From contig NC_068347.1 of assembly GCF_014633365.1 (NCBI RefSeq), positions 35,258,116 through 35,322,115 of the forward strand: DNA of 64,000 nt. The letters run 5' to 3'. The position numbers and the translations under genes were made by a program. The notes under the pieces are model-generated. The model made no database searches. It was not told where the DNA came from and saw only the letters and a program-made list of their open reading frames with translations. Shown in pieces: positions 1 through 11,999 of the stretch (its first letter is position 1; every line of letters begins with the position of its first letter). This DNA comes from Diospyros lotus (lineage: Eukaryota; Streptophyta; Magnoliopsida; Ericales; Ebenaceae).

Positions 1-1130
1 TTTTTAAAAGATACATATATCTTATTAGTTGAATTTATTTAATAAATAAATTAGTTAATTCTTTTAAAAAGATACATTTATGTTTAAATAAATTAAATTA
101 GTTAATTCTTTTTAAAAATAAATTAGTTGAATTTATTTAATAAATTATTTTTAAAAAGATACATATATCTTTATATAAATTTAACTAATTTTTAAAGATA
201 TATATCTTATTAAATTAGTTGATTGAATTATTTTTAAAGATATATATCTTATTCAACTAATTTTTATATATATTTAATTATTTTTATCCTTTTTTTTTGT
301 TAATTGAGTATGTTGGTAGGAGAATGAATGGTATTGAAACTAAAAAACACGAGCGTTTTTATAAAAATAAAATAGTTTAAAAGTAAAATAATTTATTATT
401 GTACTATTATAAAGTTTATTGACTAATTTGATTTAAGATTAAATATTTATTTGATCACTTTTCAAGTATTATGACACTCCCAAACTTAAAATATAATAAA
501 ATATTTGATAGTTTATTTTTTATTTATTTACATAATAATTTATTTGACATTTTATTTTTTATTTTTTTATTAACTCGACAATCAATTTGGACAACTAATT
601 TTGATGTTATCATTATCCTTTGTATTTAGATCATTGAGATTTTTTTAGTTAAAAAATATAAATGGTAAATATATATATAAATGTGAAAATATTAAAATAA
701 CATTTGATATTCAAGAAAGGATATATAATAAAGATTATCGTCTTATAAGACCTAAACTTTACGTATAATTGCACCAAACCAAATTTTCCTATACTTCTCT
801 TCTACCGTGCCAAAGCCACTTCTTAATGGAAAAAGAATAGTGTGATAAATTGAATTGAGAGAAAATGAGACCTAATATTCAATTTATAATATTAATAGAA
901 GTTTACCCATCATAAAATTTTACTAGATCTACATTTATTTCAATAATCAAGATAAAGAGGTCTAAGCTCATAAATGTGCACCAAGCCCAAAATATCAGTT
1001 ATATATGATCACATACAATCTATTGGGTCTCCTTAAACAATGGTAGGCTAAAGTCTAATTAATTTTCTCAAAATAAAATCTAATTAATATTGCACACATT
1101 ATAAAAATTCTAACAATAAAGACAATAAGC
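1..1130. other. AT-rich intergenic DNA with short palindromic repeats
   Basis: No gene is visible. The first 280 bases consist of imperfect direct and inverted copies of a short unit containing AAAGATACATATATCTT and TTAGTTGAATTTATTTAATAA, which could fold back on itself. The remainder is AT-rich sequence with no recognisable coding or element signature. Confidence 0.6.
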
Positions 1131-1217
1131 ATGGAGGTTAGGGTTACACTCATATCAAGAGAATACATTAAGTCACTCTCACCAACACCTACTCTTCTAA
1201 TAACCTTTCAAGATTTT
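1131..1217 (+). pseudogene. BAHD acyltransferase relic, N-terminal scrap
   Basis: Starting at an ATG, this stretch aligns base by base with the first 75-85 bases of the BAHD gene at 12318. The shared part covers the start codon, the TCAAGAGAATACAT segment (Ser-Arg-Glu-Tyr-Ile) and the TCACCAACACC segment (Ser-Pro-Thr-Pro). It carries small insertions and substitutions and loses similarity just after ACCTTTCA. A matching C-terminal scrap lies about 1.3 kb downstream, so this is most likely an eighth, long-dead member of the array broken by an insertion. No function is expected. Confidence 0.75.
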
Positions 1218-2500
1218 GATGAGAACAAAAATATTTTTATAGTATAGATATATTTTATCAGCTTATTATGAAGAAAAATATATGTTTTTCATAGTTGTGT
1301 ATCTTAAATTGATTGATGGTTTAGTCTAAGTCAATTGAAGTAAGACAAAATATTCGTATTTGTTCATGTGTATCTTAGGCCGACTTAAATTGGTTAGAAT
1401 GTTGACCTTTAATCTTAGGTTGACAGAAGTTTAACTTAAGTCACCCGAAATTGGTCAAAATGTTGGGCTGTAATCTTAGGTCAACTGATCATTCAATTGA
1501 AGTTTTGCATTTAGTTGCTGAGTGACTTAAGTCGATCGAAGTGGCAACTTTAGTTGACCGAAGTCCAACAGTCGTCTCTAATTACTTTTTGATTTCTATA
1601 TTCTTTTGTTGTACGCTCAAAGATATATTTGCATAAATGTTTTTCTTCTTGTACGTCAAAAATCATATTTTGAAATGCATATCTTTTCTCATACAAAAAG
1701 TAAAATCTCTTTTTGAAGAAAATATGTTTTAACTTCACCTTTTTGCATATTCTAATTTTTTGGTCTTTAACACTGATGATCTTTTTGTCTCTAAAATTTT
1801 ATGGTTAATTTTGATTTCAAGATGTCTCCTCAGCTTTGTCTATTGATTTTTTTGTGCAAGATATTTTTTTGATGTGTTTGTAAACTAAAATACCTACAGA
1901 TATTGGCTGAAGAATTTTTGAATTTCAAAATAGCTTCTTACCTCTTTTTGTAACAACTAGTTCTTTGGAGATATGTATAAATATAAGGTGAATATGAAAG
2001 TTAAAAAAAGAACAAACTATTGATAGAACATTCAAACAAGAGTGAGAAAATTCAAGTGCTGGAAATGTGCTGGCTGTGAAATTCTCAAATTAATATTGTT
2101 GGTGACTTATTTGATTTGTCTCCGATTGTAAAATTGTTATTTTTACTCGTAGTGTAAGATGATTGTATTTGTTAGTAGTGTGTTAGTCATTCTTGCTTAG
2201 GTAAGGGTTTGCATATTAGTTTTAACTTCAATTAAAAACTAGTGTTGATTCTCCCTAATAGAATCTCAAATTCAGTCTCGAGAGAGATGACTAAACTTTT
2301 TAGAGACGGACCTCTATAAAAATTCTCTTATTCGTTGTGGTTGATTGATTTAAATTTTCATATACTTGTTCAATTACAATTTATTAAGATCAGAAAAATT
2401 AAGAATTTTCAACAAGAAATAAAATTATCAATTTTTAAAAAAATCATTTCAACCCCTCTTTGAGTATTTGTCTGGGCAACACATATATCCCATAATCTTT
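1218..2500 (+). mobile_element. Probable Ty1/copia LTR remnant inside the BAHD relic
   Basis: This block separates the two scraps of a BAHD relic and shows no protein-coding content. Its right end (CATTTCAACCCCTCTTTGAG, then a short segment reading to GGGCAACA) and the preceding TATA-like and 5'-leader-like stretches resemble the LTR and leader region of plant SIRE/Maximus-type copia elements, recalled from general knowledge of those elements. No clean terminal TG/CA pair or target duplication was found, so the boundaries and class are tentative. Confidence 0.35.
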
Positions 2501-2509
2501 CACCATCAA

Positions 2510-2640
2510 CTTGCATATCTAGTGAACGAGGGAATAGGTGCATGGGTGCATTTGTATGAACTTGAAATGGCTATTTTCGAACATGACATTGAGCTTCTAA
2601 GCTGCTTTTACAAATCTCAGTTTTTCCATATCATCCTCAT
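2510..2640 (+). pseudogene. BAHD acyltransferase relic, C-terminal scrap
   Basis: The segment around GTGAACGAGGGAATAG, then GCATGGGTGCA and GAAATGGCTATTTT, matches the last 130 bases of the intact BAHD genes (the region coding Gly-Ile-Glu-Ala-Trp-Val-His-Leu-Asp-Glu-Pro-Glu-Met-Ala-Ile). It follows the N-terminal scrap at 1131 in the same orientation. The middle of the gene, including the HXXXD and DFGWG motifs, is gone. Confidence 0.75.
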
Positions 2641-3006
2641 AGTTTGGTAGTTTTTGGGATCAAAATAGTAGCTTTGGTACCAATTGTTGGAAAATTTTCT
2701 ATTTATATGATTCTTATAACACTCGTTATGAAGTAAAGATTAATCACTTGTGGTTTAATCTCTTGATAGACTTATTACGTACCTAAGGTTTACTTAGGGT
2801 TTAGAATTGAATTTAGGAAGGAATCAAAAAGAAATAATCAGAACAAAGAGAGTTGGAAGGGGGATTAAACCGAAAAAGGGGAAAATATAACAAGAATTGA
2901 GAGAAAAATGCAAACAAATAGAGAGAAAGAGAGAGAATCAGAGAAAAATGGGAAAGTCAGAGTTAAAAGAGAGAAATCTAAAATTCAATTATCATTCAAT
3001 TCTATC
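2641..3006. other. Intergenic stretch without a recognisable gene
   Basis: A purine-rich stretch with GAGAGAAAGAGAGAG tracts. No ORF or element ends are recognised. It ends at the target site of the LTR that starts at 3007. Confidence 0.5.
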
Positions 3007-3636
3007 TGTAACACCCTAAATTTCTTGAGTGTGTTATAACTTAGGATTTTGGGAATATAAAAATTTTTCATATCACAATAGCTGTCATATATCACACAAT
3101 ATCTCAAAAACCCTAATTTTCACATTCTCAGTTTAACAAACCCAATAATCGAATAGCTAAGACAAGTGTTAAAATTTCAAATGTGGAAGCTAGATCGAAC
3201 CTGATATGGTTCACAACCATAATGCTTTATTTATTATAAAATTATTCAAGACGTCTACAAAATATATTACATGGACATCATCTCTAGCAAGTGATAACTG
3301 AACGTTTTAAACACATCGAAATCATACATAGGTTCACACATAAACAAAGATATTCTAAACATGCTATAGACAGTAAATTAAGCTTATTCTTCAGCTACCT
3401 CATTTCCTTTAGAGCCGTTCGTTGAATCTGGAACGTTTGAATATTCCAAGAATATAGTCCAATTAGAAGATGAATCTTCTAGTGAGAAACTCCAAAAAAA
3501 TAGTTTATATCAATGCATGAACAAGTATAAAACGTATGATGAAAATAACGAGAACTACTCCGAAGTGCCTCGTGAACATGTCAGCCTCCTCCAACAAAAG
3601 CTTTCTCAATGGCGCACGATAGCGCCTCTCGAGAGG

Positions 3637-6209
3637 TGTAACACCCGGTGTAACCGGTGTTTAGAGAACAGGAAATGAAGTAAGAAAAATTCCAAAAATG
3701 CCCTTGAGAAGGTGTTGAATCCTTGAGATTGAGGGTGTCCTATGAGAGGGACATTTTGGTAATTTGGATAGCAAAGTCCAATAAAAGGGTAATTTGGTAC
3801 ATTGGAGATAATTCCAAGGTGGAATTGAATATGGAAGTGAATTAGTTCCCATTTTGCATTATGTGGAAATAAATGGGATTGAAAATTCACAAAGGGTGTT
3901 TTGGAGAGAAATTTCATAAAGGAATTAATTATGAGAAAAGGAGGAAATTAATTATGGGAGTGGAAATAATTAATTGGTAAATTATGTTTATAATTAATGG
4001 ATGGGTGAGATGGAAGACTTGGAAGCCAAGTTTGTGTCTTAGAGTGACACTTGGCATGGTCTTATTCAAGCAAAATTAAAGGATTTAAATAAACCAAAAA
4101 GAATGGAAAAGATGAGCCATTTAGCCCATGTGAGTGTAATGATTTTGTTGCAATAAAAAGAAATTGCAAATGAAAAGAAAATGGTCAAGCATTAATGGGG
4201 GAAAATGGGAGATTAAAATAAATGGGAAAGAAAAGCATTTATGTCTCTCCAAGTTGTCTTTCATAATTAATGTGGTGAAATTAGTCCCAATTAAATAAAT
4301 GAGAAATGGGATATTTATGGGATTTGAAGACTTGATCCAATGGTGGAAAATTAGTCTTGAAATTGGAATTTATCTAATGGTAGAGATTTAAGGCTTTATG
4401 TTGGCATGGATTGCCAAATGGGATGTAAGGATCCAATAGAAGAATGAAATGGATGGTGGAGATTGGATCTCCAAAGAAGTCCATGGCTAGGATTCATTCT
4501 TGAGAAACACATGGATTGTGTTAATTTGGATGGTGGGGATTTAGTCTTCCAAAATGCATCAAGGGTTGAGATTAAAGAAGACTAAGGGCTATGGATTGTG
4601 CTTCTTCCAATGGTCAAGATTTATTCTCAAAAGTAAAGGAGAAATGAAAGGCTAGGATCAAGTCTTGTAATTGGGAATATCAAGGCTAGGAAAATAAATC
4701 AAAAAGAAAAGAGAAATGAAAGTGTATAAAAAGGGAAGTGGACCTTCAAGCTCAAGTTTTTTCCATTTGAAGAGTCTTGAGAAAGAAAAGAAAGGAAGAT
4801 GGAGGAAGTCTTCCCTTTAGCCATTTGAAGGAAATAAAGAGGAAGGAAGAAGAGAGAAAGAAGAAGAAAAAAGAGAAGAAGAAATCCAAGAAGCCTAGAG
4901 GTAAAGGTTACATAATTTTCTTGTATTTCTCATTTTAAAGGATCTCTTTATAATCCTAGGCTTGTTTTTCATATAAGGAGTTTAAGGAAATTAAAGGAAG
5001 TGATTTTGGAGGCTTGAAGTTGTTGGAAACTTGAAGATCCATGGAGTATTGAGGTAAGGGGAAAGCCCCAAGTGGATGGTGGCTAGCATGACTTTTGTAT
5101 GCATTTTAACATTTTGTGCTTGCGTTGCATATGCTTGTGTGTATGAGACTCATGGCCATGAAATTGTGTGTTGGGATAGGAATGTTGAAGCCTTTAACCT
5201 TGAGGGTTGAGGTATTGAAACCCTAGGCACTTGCATATGGCATTGGCATCTATATTGTTAATTCCATACTTTATGTCATTGCACCCTTATTGAGCTCTCG
5301 GAGCTCATGAGGTTTATTTGACCTCTTATAGGTATTGAAGCATGCTATGGAAAGGTTTGGCAAGAGAAGGAGGCTTGAGTATGAAGACATTTGAATATTT
5401 TTTCTAAATGTTGAAATTTTGCTTAATTTGTATATGCCTTGTGTAAGGATTTCTTTAAGCCCAAAGGGTACATTTTGATGTGTATATATGGAAAGGAAAT
5501 TCTGGAGAATTTGGGCATTTTTGGGGTGTTGGAAAGTTGGAACTTGAAAAAAGGGAGTTGCTGGAAAATTGGGGGGCAGCAGGTCAGCAGGCAGTAGGGG
5601 GCGCGCGCCCGCGCAGGCGCGCGCGGGTGCGCGCGCGGCAGGCGCACGGCCGCGCGGCCAGCCCGCGCGGCCGGCCCGTGTGGCCGCTGCTGGGCCAGCC
5701 CGCGTGGCCGCGGGCTGCGGCCGCCCCAGGCGCGCGCGGCTGGGCCCAGGGAGGGCCCTGCCGGCCTTGGGGCCCGCGCGAGAAAAAAAAAAAAAAGTGA
5801 AAAATTTCAAAAATTAGGGGAATAAAAGGGGAAATAATGGGGCCCAATTTTGGGAAATTTGGGGCTATAAAAGAAATTATAAAATCCCCGAAGGAGTCCC
5901 CAAGCGATGAAATGTTGGAAAAATTGGAGGATTTTTCTGAGTATGAGTTTTCCCCTTAGTTTAGCCCGGTGTTAAGAAGCATCTTGAAGCCCTTGGGCGG
6001 TGTAGCGGGTTATTTCTTCATTCATAAGAAACTCGCGAGGTCCTAGGGTGTTTATGGATCCTGGGTAAGCGAAGGGCCAGACGAAGCCTAGTTCCCACCT
6101 AGGGCGTTTCTTCTTGAAACATAGTCCGCCCTTCATCTCAGACCGGGCAGGTGAACAGTTCGTGTAATTGTTCACGAGTAACTCCCGTAAGTGGGAGCGG
6201 GGCGTTACA
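3637..6209 (+). mobile_element. Solo LTR nested in the 3007-7703 LTR
   Basis: It starts TGTAACACCCGG and ends GGGGCGTTACA, with a perfect 5-bp target duplication AGAGG at 3632-3636 and 6210-6214. It is 2,573 bp long with no retroviral-type coding content. It carries a striking GC-rich, CpG-dense block at about 5590-5790 followed by a poly-A run, within otherwise A- and G-rich sequence. The ORFs overlapping that block in several frames are products of its composition and not genes. Confidence 0.9.
5590..5790. repeat. CpG-dense GC island inside a solo LTR
   Basis: About 200 bp made almost only of GCGCGC, GGCCGC and GCCCGCGCGG words, in a window that is otherwise strongly AT-rich. Similar but much shorter GCGCGTG-type blocks occur at the corresponding part of the other long LTRs (about 23180-23250, 27110-27180, 39825-39900 and 44650-44700). 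It therefore looks like an LTR-internal motif expanded in this copy. Confidence 0.7.
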
Positions 6210-7708
6210 AGAGGTCCCTAACAATGTCATTTTGGCCCGACCTCATAGAATTCATGTAAACACCATGTCAGTTGTCCCTTAGACTCACAGTCTTCCCTAC
6301 GAGAGCTTTCTTGATGGGGCACGCATAACGTCTTTGGGGGGATATTCGACTTTTACCCTCGATCAACAACAAATAGGTACAACAGTATGGCCACATGAAT
6401 TTCATAAATGCAACAGTTAAAAATCCAATAGCATATAATTTTCAAAAAAATACATTTCATATATACAACATGATTTCACGTAAAAGAATAACAAGAGTTT
6501 ACGTATAAGAATTTCACGAAACACGTCTCATGCAATAGAAGTCTCTCATAAGAGAATAAAAAATAAGATTTGGAGTATAAGAGTCTCACTTTGTTGGTTT
6601 ATCTCTTGGACGGTATGGTTTCATTGCAAACGGCCTAGGTTTCTGCAGAAAACACGCGTTTTGGTAAACCTAACTCAAATATTTTTTTATAGAGTTGAGG
6701 GGCATTAAATTAAGGACAAAATTAGAAAACTTGAAGAAAAATGGGCCCCTCACGCGCCCTGGAAAGGTGGGCCACCAGATTTCGAAGAACATTGCGCTGT
6801 TTTAATATTTTGGTCATATCTCTTTCGTTTTAACTCCGATTCAACTCCCGTTTGAACCTACGCGACCTTATCTTCCCCCTCTACAGGATTATATATATAT
6901 AAAAAAAGAGACTTACCTCACTTTTTTTTGGACTGATTTTGGCGAACTTTGACGAAAACCTGTAACTCCGACGAGGCTCGTTTTCCGTCGCTTTCTTTCC
7001 TTCTTCTTGAAAAATTTCATCTCCTCTCTCTAGAGCAAGCTTCTCCACTTAGAGTGGCTCACTCCTCAAAACTCTCTTGAATGATTTAAGAACAAACCAT
7101 GGTGCCTATTTATAGATTATTTGAACCAATCACCTTATGCCACTTGTCACAAGCTTAGCCATGGACTCTAAAGACTCAAATCTATAATTGAATGGCTTTT
7201 CAAATCCAAATCTAGAATGAATTTAACTTTTGAAATCTAAGCTAATACCCAAACTTCTTCCAAATGACATTTCAGCCCTTATTTTAAGTTCTCAACTTTA
7301 ATATTTTACCACATAAGCTTATAATTTCATCCTTATTTCATTTGGATAATTCTTTAATTACAATTACACCTTCAAACATCAAATTTATCGAGATACTTAA
7401 AATCTCAAAATTAATAATTCAGAATTACTCGATATATACGATTTTCAAGAAGCCTTTACCATAATTCGGTCTTTTTATGCTACTACTTAGTTTAATCGAA
7501 AATCGTCTCTTATTTTATTTCTTTTAGTGTCATAAATCTCACATCGAGATGCTTGTCAAAGATATACTTTGTTCTTAGGTATCTAAGCTCCAGGGCACTC
7601 CCTGCGACCGGTTCGGTCACTTGTTGTCATTTCAAGTATATTTTTCAGTAATTTAAACTCACTTAAAATACGTGTCATATTCACAAAAATATGGAGTATT
7701 ATACTATC

Positions 7709-8280
7709 ATTCTCTAAATATTACAACCTATTTATAACTTGTTCTAACCTATTTAACTAAAGGTATAAACCTGAACAACAACGTAAAGTACAATATAGTA
7801 AGCACATATAAATTAACTGTCATTATAATTATAATTATAACCTTAGAAATACTTGGGGTCATGACACTTACCTTCATGATTTCAAAAAGGAATAATATAT
7901 TAATCACTCAAAGTTATTAATTTTGAATCCACAAAACTGTAAAACAGTCTCAACTCATACTACTCCAAAACACACCTTGGACATCAAAGAAAGGAAATGT
8001 ATTGTAATGATAAAAGTGAAAGAAACAACACCAACTCCAAAAGACTATAATATTCCCATACAAACCCATCAAAAAATTGTATTAATATGGTGTCTCTTAG
8101 AGACAAAATGACTTCTCTAAGTTACTAGGAGTCTGCTAATTCACAAGCATGCAATTGTGTGTATTTATGTAACAAGAAATGCGTCCAAAATTGTCATTAA
8201 ACTTCGATACACCTCTTATAATATTGGGAGGTGATATCAACACATTCAAAAATATTATTTACACATTAAATGTAAATTAA
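7709..8280. other. AT-rich intergenic DNA
   Basis: No gene or element signature is recognised. The 62-codon ORF at 7923 has no recognisable domain and is not supported as a gene. Confidence 0.4.
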
Positions 8281-8282
8281 AA

Positions 8283-8790
8283 GGGTTAATATTAAAAAAA
8301 AACAAGACTTTTACTATATTTTTAATTATGTACCAAATTAACTTTTAATTTTTTCAATACTAAGTCGAAATTTCTAGTTTGTATCAATTATGTACTGTCA
8401 CTTCTATCATTAAAATAGACAATTAATTTTAATGTGTCATTCTCAATTAAATGATGTAATTTTTTTAAAAAAATATTTGACTTAATAAAGTGACTTAAAA
8501 TGACACGTCATTTTTCTCCAAATATCCTACTTTGCTAAATATGATAAACCAAATTAGACATATCAATTAAGAATTGATACCTACAACAAGTTGTGTATAT
8601 ATATATATATATATAATTCAAAATTGTTAGTTTTTTAATGAACAATTTTAACAAAAGATAAAGGGCTGTACAAATTTGAAACAAATTGAAAATCTAGTCT
8701 TAATATTGAAAAAAAATTAAAAGATCAGTACATAATTGAAAACATAATAAAAGGTGAGTCTTTTTTAAAAACTAACCCTAGATAAAAAGA
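8283..8790. mobile_element. MITE-like fold-back element
   Basis: The left end (GGGTTAATATTAAAAAAAAA and the following 80 bp) is repeated in inverted orientation at the right end, which finishes AAAACTAACCC. The arms share TTTTAATTATGTAC and TTTTAATTTTTTCAATA-like words. Flanking AAATTAAAA and TAGATAAAAA may be degenerate 9-10 bp target duplications, which would fit a Mutator-type MITE. There is no coding sequence. Confidence 0.6.
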
Positions 8791-9300
8791 CAAACTCTCT
8801 TAGAAAATGTTGCTTACTTTGTATTATAAATGATGTGTTATAGGTATTTGTGTCTTTTTTCTTTAGTGTGTAAATGACAATTTTAGATGTATTAAATCAT
8901 ATCACCACCCATAATACCAAAATTATATATACGATTATATTTGTGTAGCACTACATATTTCAAGATCAGCTGAATAACAATTTGTGTACATGAATTTATT
9001 ATATGAAATATCCAAATAAATTAACTATAAGTACTCTTAATCAAGTTATAGTAGATGATGTATTGGTGAAACAAAGACAATGGGACAGAAGAAAGCAACA
9101 TGAGATGTCCAGAACAGGGATATTTCATGTTGATCTTACTGTATTCCAATCCCAAATTCTTCGATGCTATCCAGGTTGTAGGATGCCTCATTTATAGGGT
9201 TGCTATCCCAAGGGGCTTTCTTGCCAACTTGAAGCCTTGTTAGGACCCTCATATCATTTTGTGTGTGGTGCCTTTATTAGGTGAGAAATCACCCTGTTGG
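8791..9300. other. Intergenic DNA, no gene recognised
   Basis: AT-rich; only short unsupported ORFs are present (for example 64 codons at 9003). Confidence 0.4.
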
Positions 9301-9610
9301 TATATGTCAAGAATAGCATCATTTGGAGGACATATTGGTATAATTTAACTCAAACTTGCTATTAGAAATTGGAAATAATCTAGGGTCGACATTCCATAAG
9401 AGAATTTTTCAGATCAGTGATTAAAGAACAAGATATTAGAAAGAAAACAGCAAGTAGACACAACATAAGTATTATCCAGAGAGAGAGAGAGGAGCCACTT
9501 GATGATTTTGTGAGGAATGAAGAGCAGCCATTTGGACTTTGTAAACACACCACGCATATAGACACAGAATATCGTATTGATTTGTTCAAATTTGTAATGT
9601 GAAGAGCCAC
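9300..9610 (+). pseudogene. Possible retrotransposon gag remnant
   Basis: In the + frame from 9417, the residues RKKTASRHNISIIQREREEP followed by Leu-Asp-Asp-Phe-Val resemble the gag segment of plant Ty3/gypsy elements in which a run ending in Glu-Ser-Leu-(Lys/Arg)-Asp-(Tyr/Phe)-(Val/Ile) follows a helical stretch. The fragment is short and stops surround it. No LTRs or pol sequence were found nearby. This is a weak call. Confidence 0.3.
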
Positions 9611-9623
9611 ATATCACATTAAG

Positions 9624-10285
9624 GGTGTTTGGTTTGTCGGTTTGATTGCTTATAAATTATTTATTTAATTTATAACTTGTTGAGTTTAATTTATTAAGTG
9701 TTTGACAAGCATACACTTTAAAAGCTATTAAACTTAAAAACTCTTTCACCAGTATTTGACAAACTCCCCCCAACTTTTTCAAAGACGCTGTCAAGAGCTT
9801 ATTGCGTTAATAAACAAAATGTCTGATTTACCTTAAACAAAACATATAATTCTAATCATATCCCATCTTCATCCTTTGATTTCATTGTCGTTGTCAGACC
9901 CATCTCCGACCGCCATTGTCATTCGTCACTATTGCTGTCGCCTAGTCGTTCATCTCTAGCCATTGCCCTAGCCCGTTACCTCAGTCTGTCGTCGTTCATC
10001 TGCCTCCATTGCTGCCTCCTCTCATGGTTGCCCTTGTTGTCTCTTTTGTTTACTATATATATATCATATATATTACGTATATATATATTTAACACATATA
10101 TTTTAATATATATTGAATTAATATATTTAATATTTTTATTAAAAATTAATATTTTTATGAATTTTATTTATATCATTCAATAACATTTCTATTTTTATTT
10201 TTTTGTCAAGTTTTGATATCTTATATATCAATTCTTTTAAACCAAACACATAATTATTAACTCATAACTTAAGTGAATATTTATC
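9624..10285. mobile_element. MITE-like element with GTGTTTGGTTT ends
   Basis: The left end reads GGGTGTTTGGTTTG and the right end AAACCAAACACA, an inverted pair typical of small plant DNA transposons. The arms are AT-rich and share TTATAACTT and AAGTTAAT-like words. The central part has CT-rich stretches with no supported gene. No exact target duplication could be fixed. Confidence 0.45.
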
Positions 10286-10294
10286 CAAATATAT

Positions 10295-11060
10295 TGTTAG
10301 TGTTAATATTTGTGATTCGAAATATATTGATATGTTATATGTTTAATAAATAAATTCATGTAATTGTCATGTGGCATATTGTCATGTGACATATGGTGTT
10401 ATATTTTGATGTTAAATAATTGTTGTATATTTTACAGTGGGGTTCCATTTCATCTACATGTGCATTTGGCATTCTATATCATGGTAATATAGATTTGGGT
10501 TATGTAATATAATATTATATTGGCCATGGGCCATTGGTATCTTATAAGCAAATTGAGCCCAAGCCCAAGTCTGCCATATTGAGTTGTCCGTGTATATAAG
10601 GCAAATGGGGCAGCTGAACAGTAAGTAATTTCCAATGTGCTAGAAGAAAACAGAACGCAACGGAGAAAGCAATCGTGAAGAAAGAAACCCTAGCTTTGTA
10701 TCCTCTCTTCCATCTTGAAATCAAAGTGTTGTGATGGTGAGAGAATGGCGAGAGTGAGTGCTGTGAATAGCTTATTTCTGTGAAGCTTTTGTACTCGTTT
10801 TTTTCCCTGATTATAGATACTGTAAGTGGTTTCTTCATTTTTGATTGCTAGCTTGTAATCTCTGTAATCTCATTGTATATAATAGTGGATTGACTAGAGG
10901 CGGAGCCTCTGTCGTGAGTAGAATCTTTAGATCCGAACACGTATATTCTGAGTTCTTTATTTTCTGTTGTGTGCGTGTGTTGCAGTGTTGCATTTATCGA
11001 TTTTGTTCGATTATTCGTTTTGGATCTTGGTACTGTCGAATCTGGTTGTGTGTTTAGTTC
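10295..11060 (+). mobile_element. Copia-like solo LTR
   Basis: It begins TGTTAGTGTTAATATTTGTG and shares an ordered series of blocks with the better-delimited solo LTR at 58702-59456. These are a GGGCCATTGG-type segment, a TATA box (GTGTATATAAGG near 10590), CCCTAG and a 3' segment containing ACTAGAGGCGGAGCCTCTGTCGTGAGTAG. It lacks gag or pol. The right border is estimated from the homologous copy, as no target duplication was located. Confidence 0.6.
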
Positions 11061-11770
11061 ACAGATTTCTAACACTTAGATTAAAGACTATAAAATTTTT
11101 AAGCTTTATACAACTTGAAAAGCCAAATAGCATAAAAGCTATAAAAAAAAGGGGGTAAGCCAAAGACCCACTAAACTAATAATAGAATCAGCGTAAACAT
11201 CAAACGCGTTGCAACTTGCAACAATACACATGTTTCGAAGCCTTTTTCTATGCAATGTCAACTCCTTTAAACTATTCCTTCCCTTCAGATTCTCATACGC
11301 CTTTAACGTTAAATATGTAAGGAGCAGTTATGGCTTATTTATTTATTTGACATTAATTAGAATGAAATCACAACCTTGGCTGGCTGGCTGGCTGTTGATT
11401 TCATTAACTCAACTGGTTGTTTGGCATTAATCGAAAACTATACTTAAATCAGCTTCCTACGCATTACAGTTCGGTTACGTTTCTGATGCAGTACGTGAAT
11501 GCAGGAGAATCAGTCTCCATCTTTAGTCTAATGAAAGATTAACAATGAGGATAAGATCAGTGACCTGTTCAAACTGTAAACGAAGAGCAATTTGCATTGC
11601 TAATTAGAAGGATTCGAAGTAGTTTTAATCTATAGACTGGCCTGAGATCGCATGGCCTCATCTTACGTAATGTATTAGCTGTGGGTTTGCTATGAAGAAA
11701 AAAGAATTCCCACAAACCTATAGTCTATAATTTATTAGTAGTGATATGATGCATGGTACGTGAAGATTTG
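11061..11770. other. Intergenic DNA upstream of gene 1
   Basis: No gene or complete element is recognised. Short ORFs here have no recognisable domains. Confidence 0.4.
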
Positions 11771-11774
11771 TTCC

Positions 11775-11935
11775 AGTTCTTTTTTTTTTGATAAATAGAT
11801 AATTTTATTATCAAATTTAACTAATATAGGCACCAATACAGCCTAAAGGACAGCCCAGATTACAGTGCTACAACCCAAAAAAGGGAGAAAAAAACAGAAC
11901 TCCTCAAAACAGACAATAAGAAGACAATAAAACAG
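11775..11935 (-). mobile_element. Possible LINE 3'-end fragment
   Basis: A T-run followed by TGATAAATAGATAATTTTATTATCAAATTTAACTAA-like sequence, then unique sequence. Read on the minus strand this ends in a short A-rich tail preceded by a simple TTATCAAA repeat, like 5'-truncated plant LINEs. No reverse transcriptase sequence remains. Confidence 0.35.
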
Positions 11936-11999
11936 CATCTATCTATCTACTAGGAAATTTATGGGAACATTAGCTGAAAGCTTGAATGAAATAAGATAT

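Larger units (their letters stand above)
3007..7703 (-). mobile_element. Solo LTR (gypsy-type, long LTR), interrupted by another solo LTR
   Basis: The block begins TGTAACACCC and ends GGAGTATTATA. It is flanked by a perfect 5-bp duplication CTATC at 3002-3006 and 7704-7708. The motif CGTTTGAATATTCC followed by ATAGTCC and AATTAGAAGATGAATC is the reverse complement of the one near the right end of the plus-strand LTR at 38776-41459, so this copy lies on the minus strand. Removing the nested 2.57-kb solo LTR leaves about 2.1 kb. No gag or pol remains, which is the usual product of LTR-LTR recombination. Confidence 0.8.

Noticed and set aside
5271..5847. Several overlapping ORFs of 74-179 codons on both strands
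   Set aside because: They cross the CpG-dense block and adjoining LTR sequence in four or more frames; the products are Ala/Arg/Pro-rich composition effects within a solo LTR.
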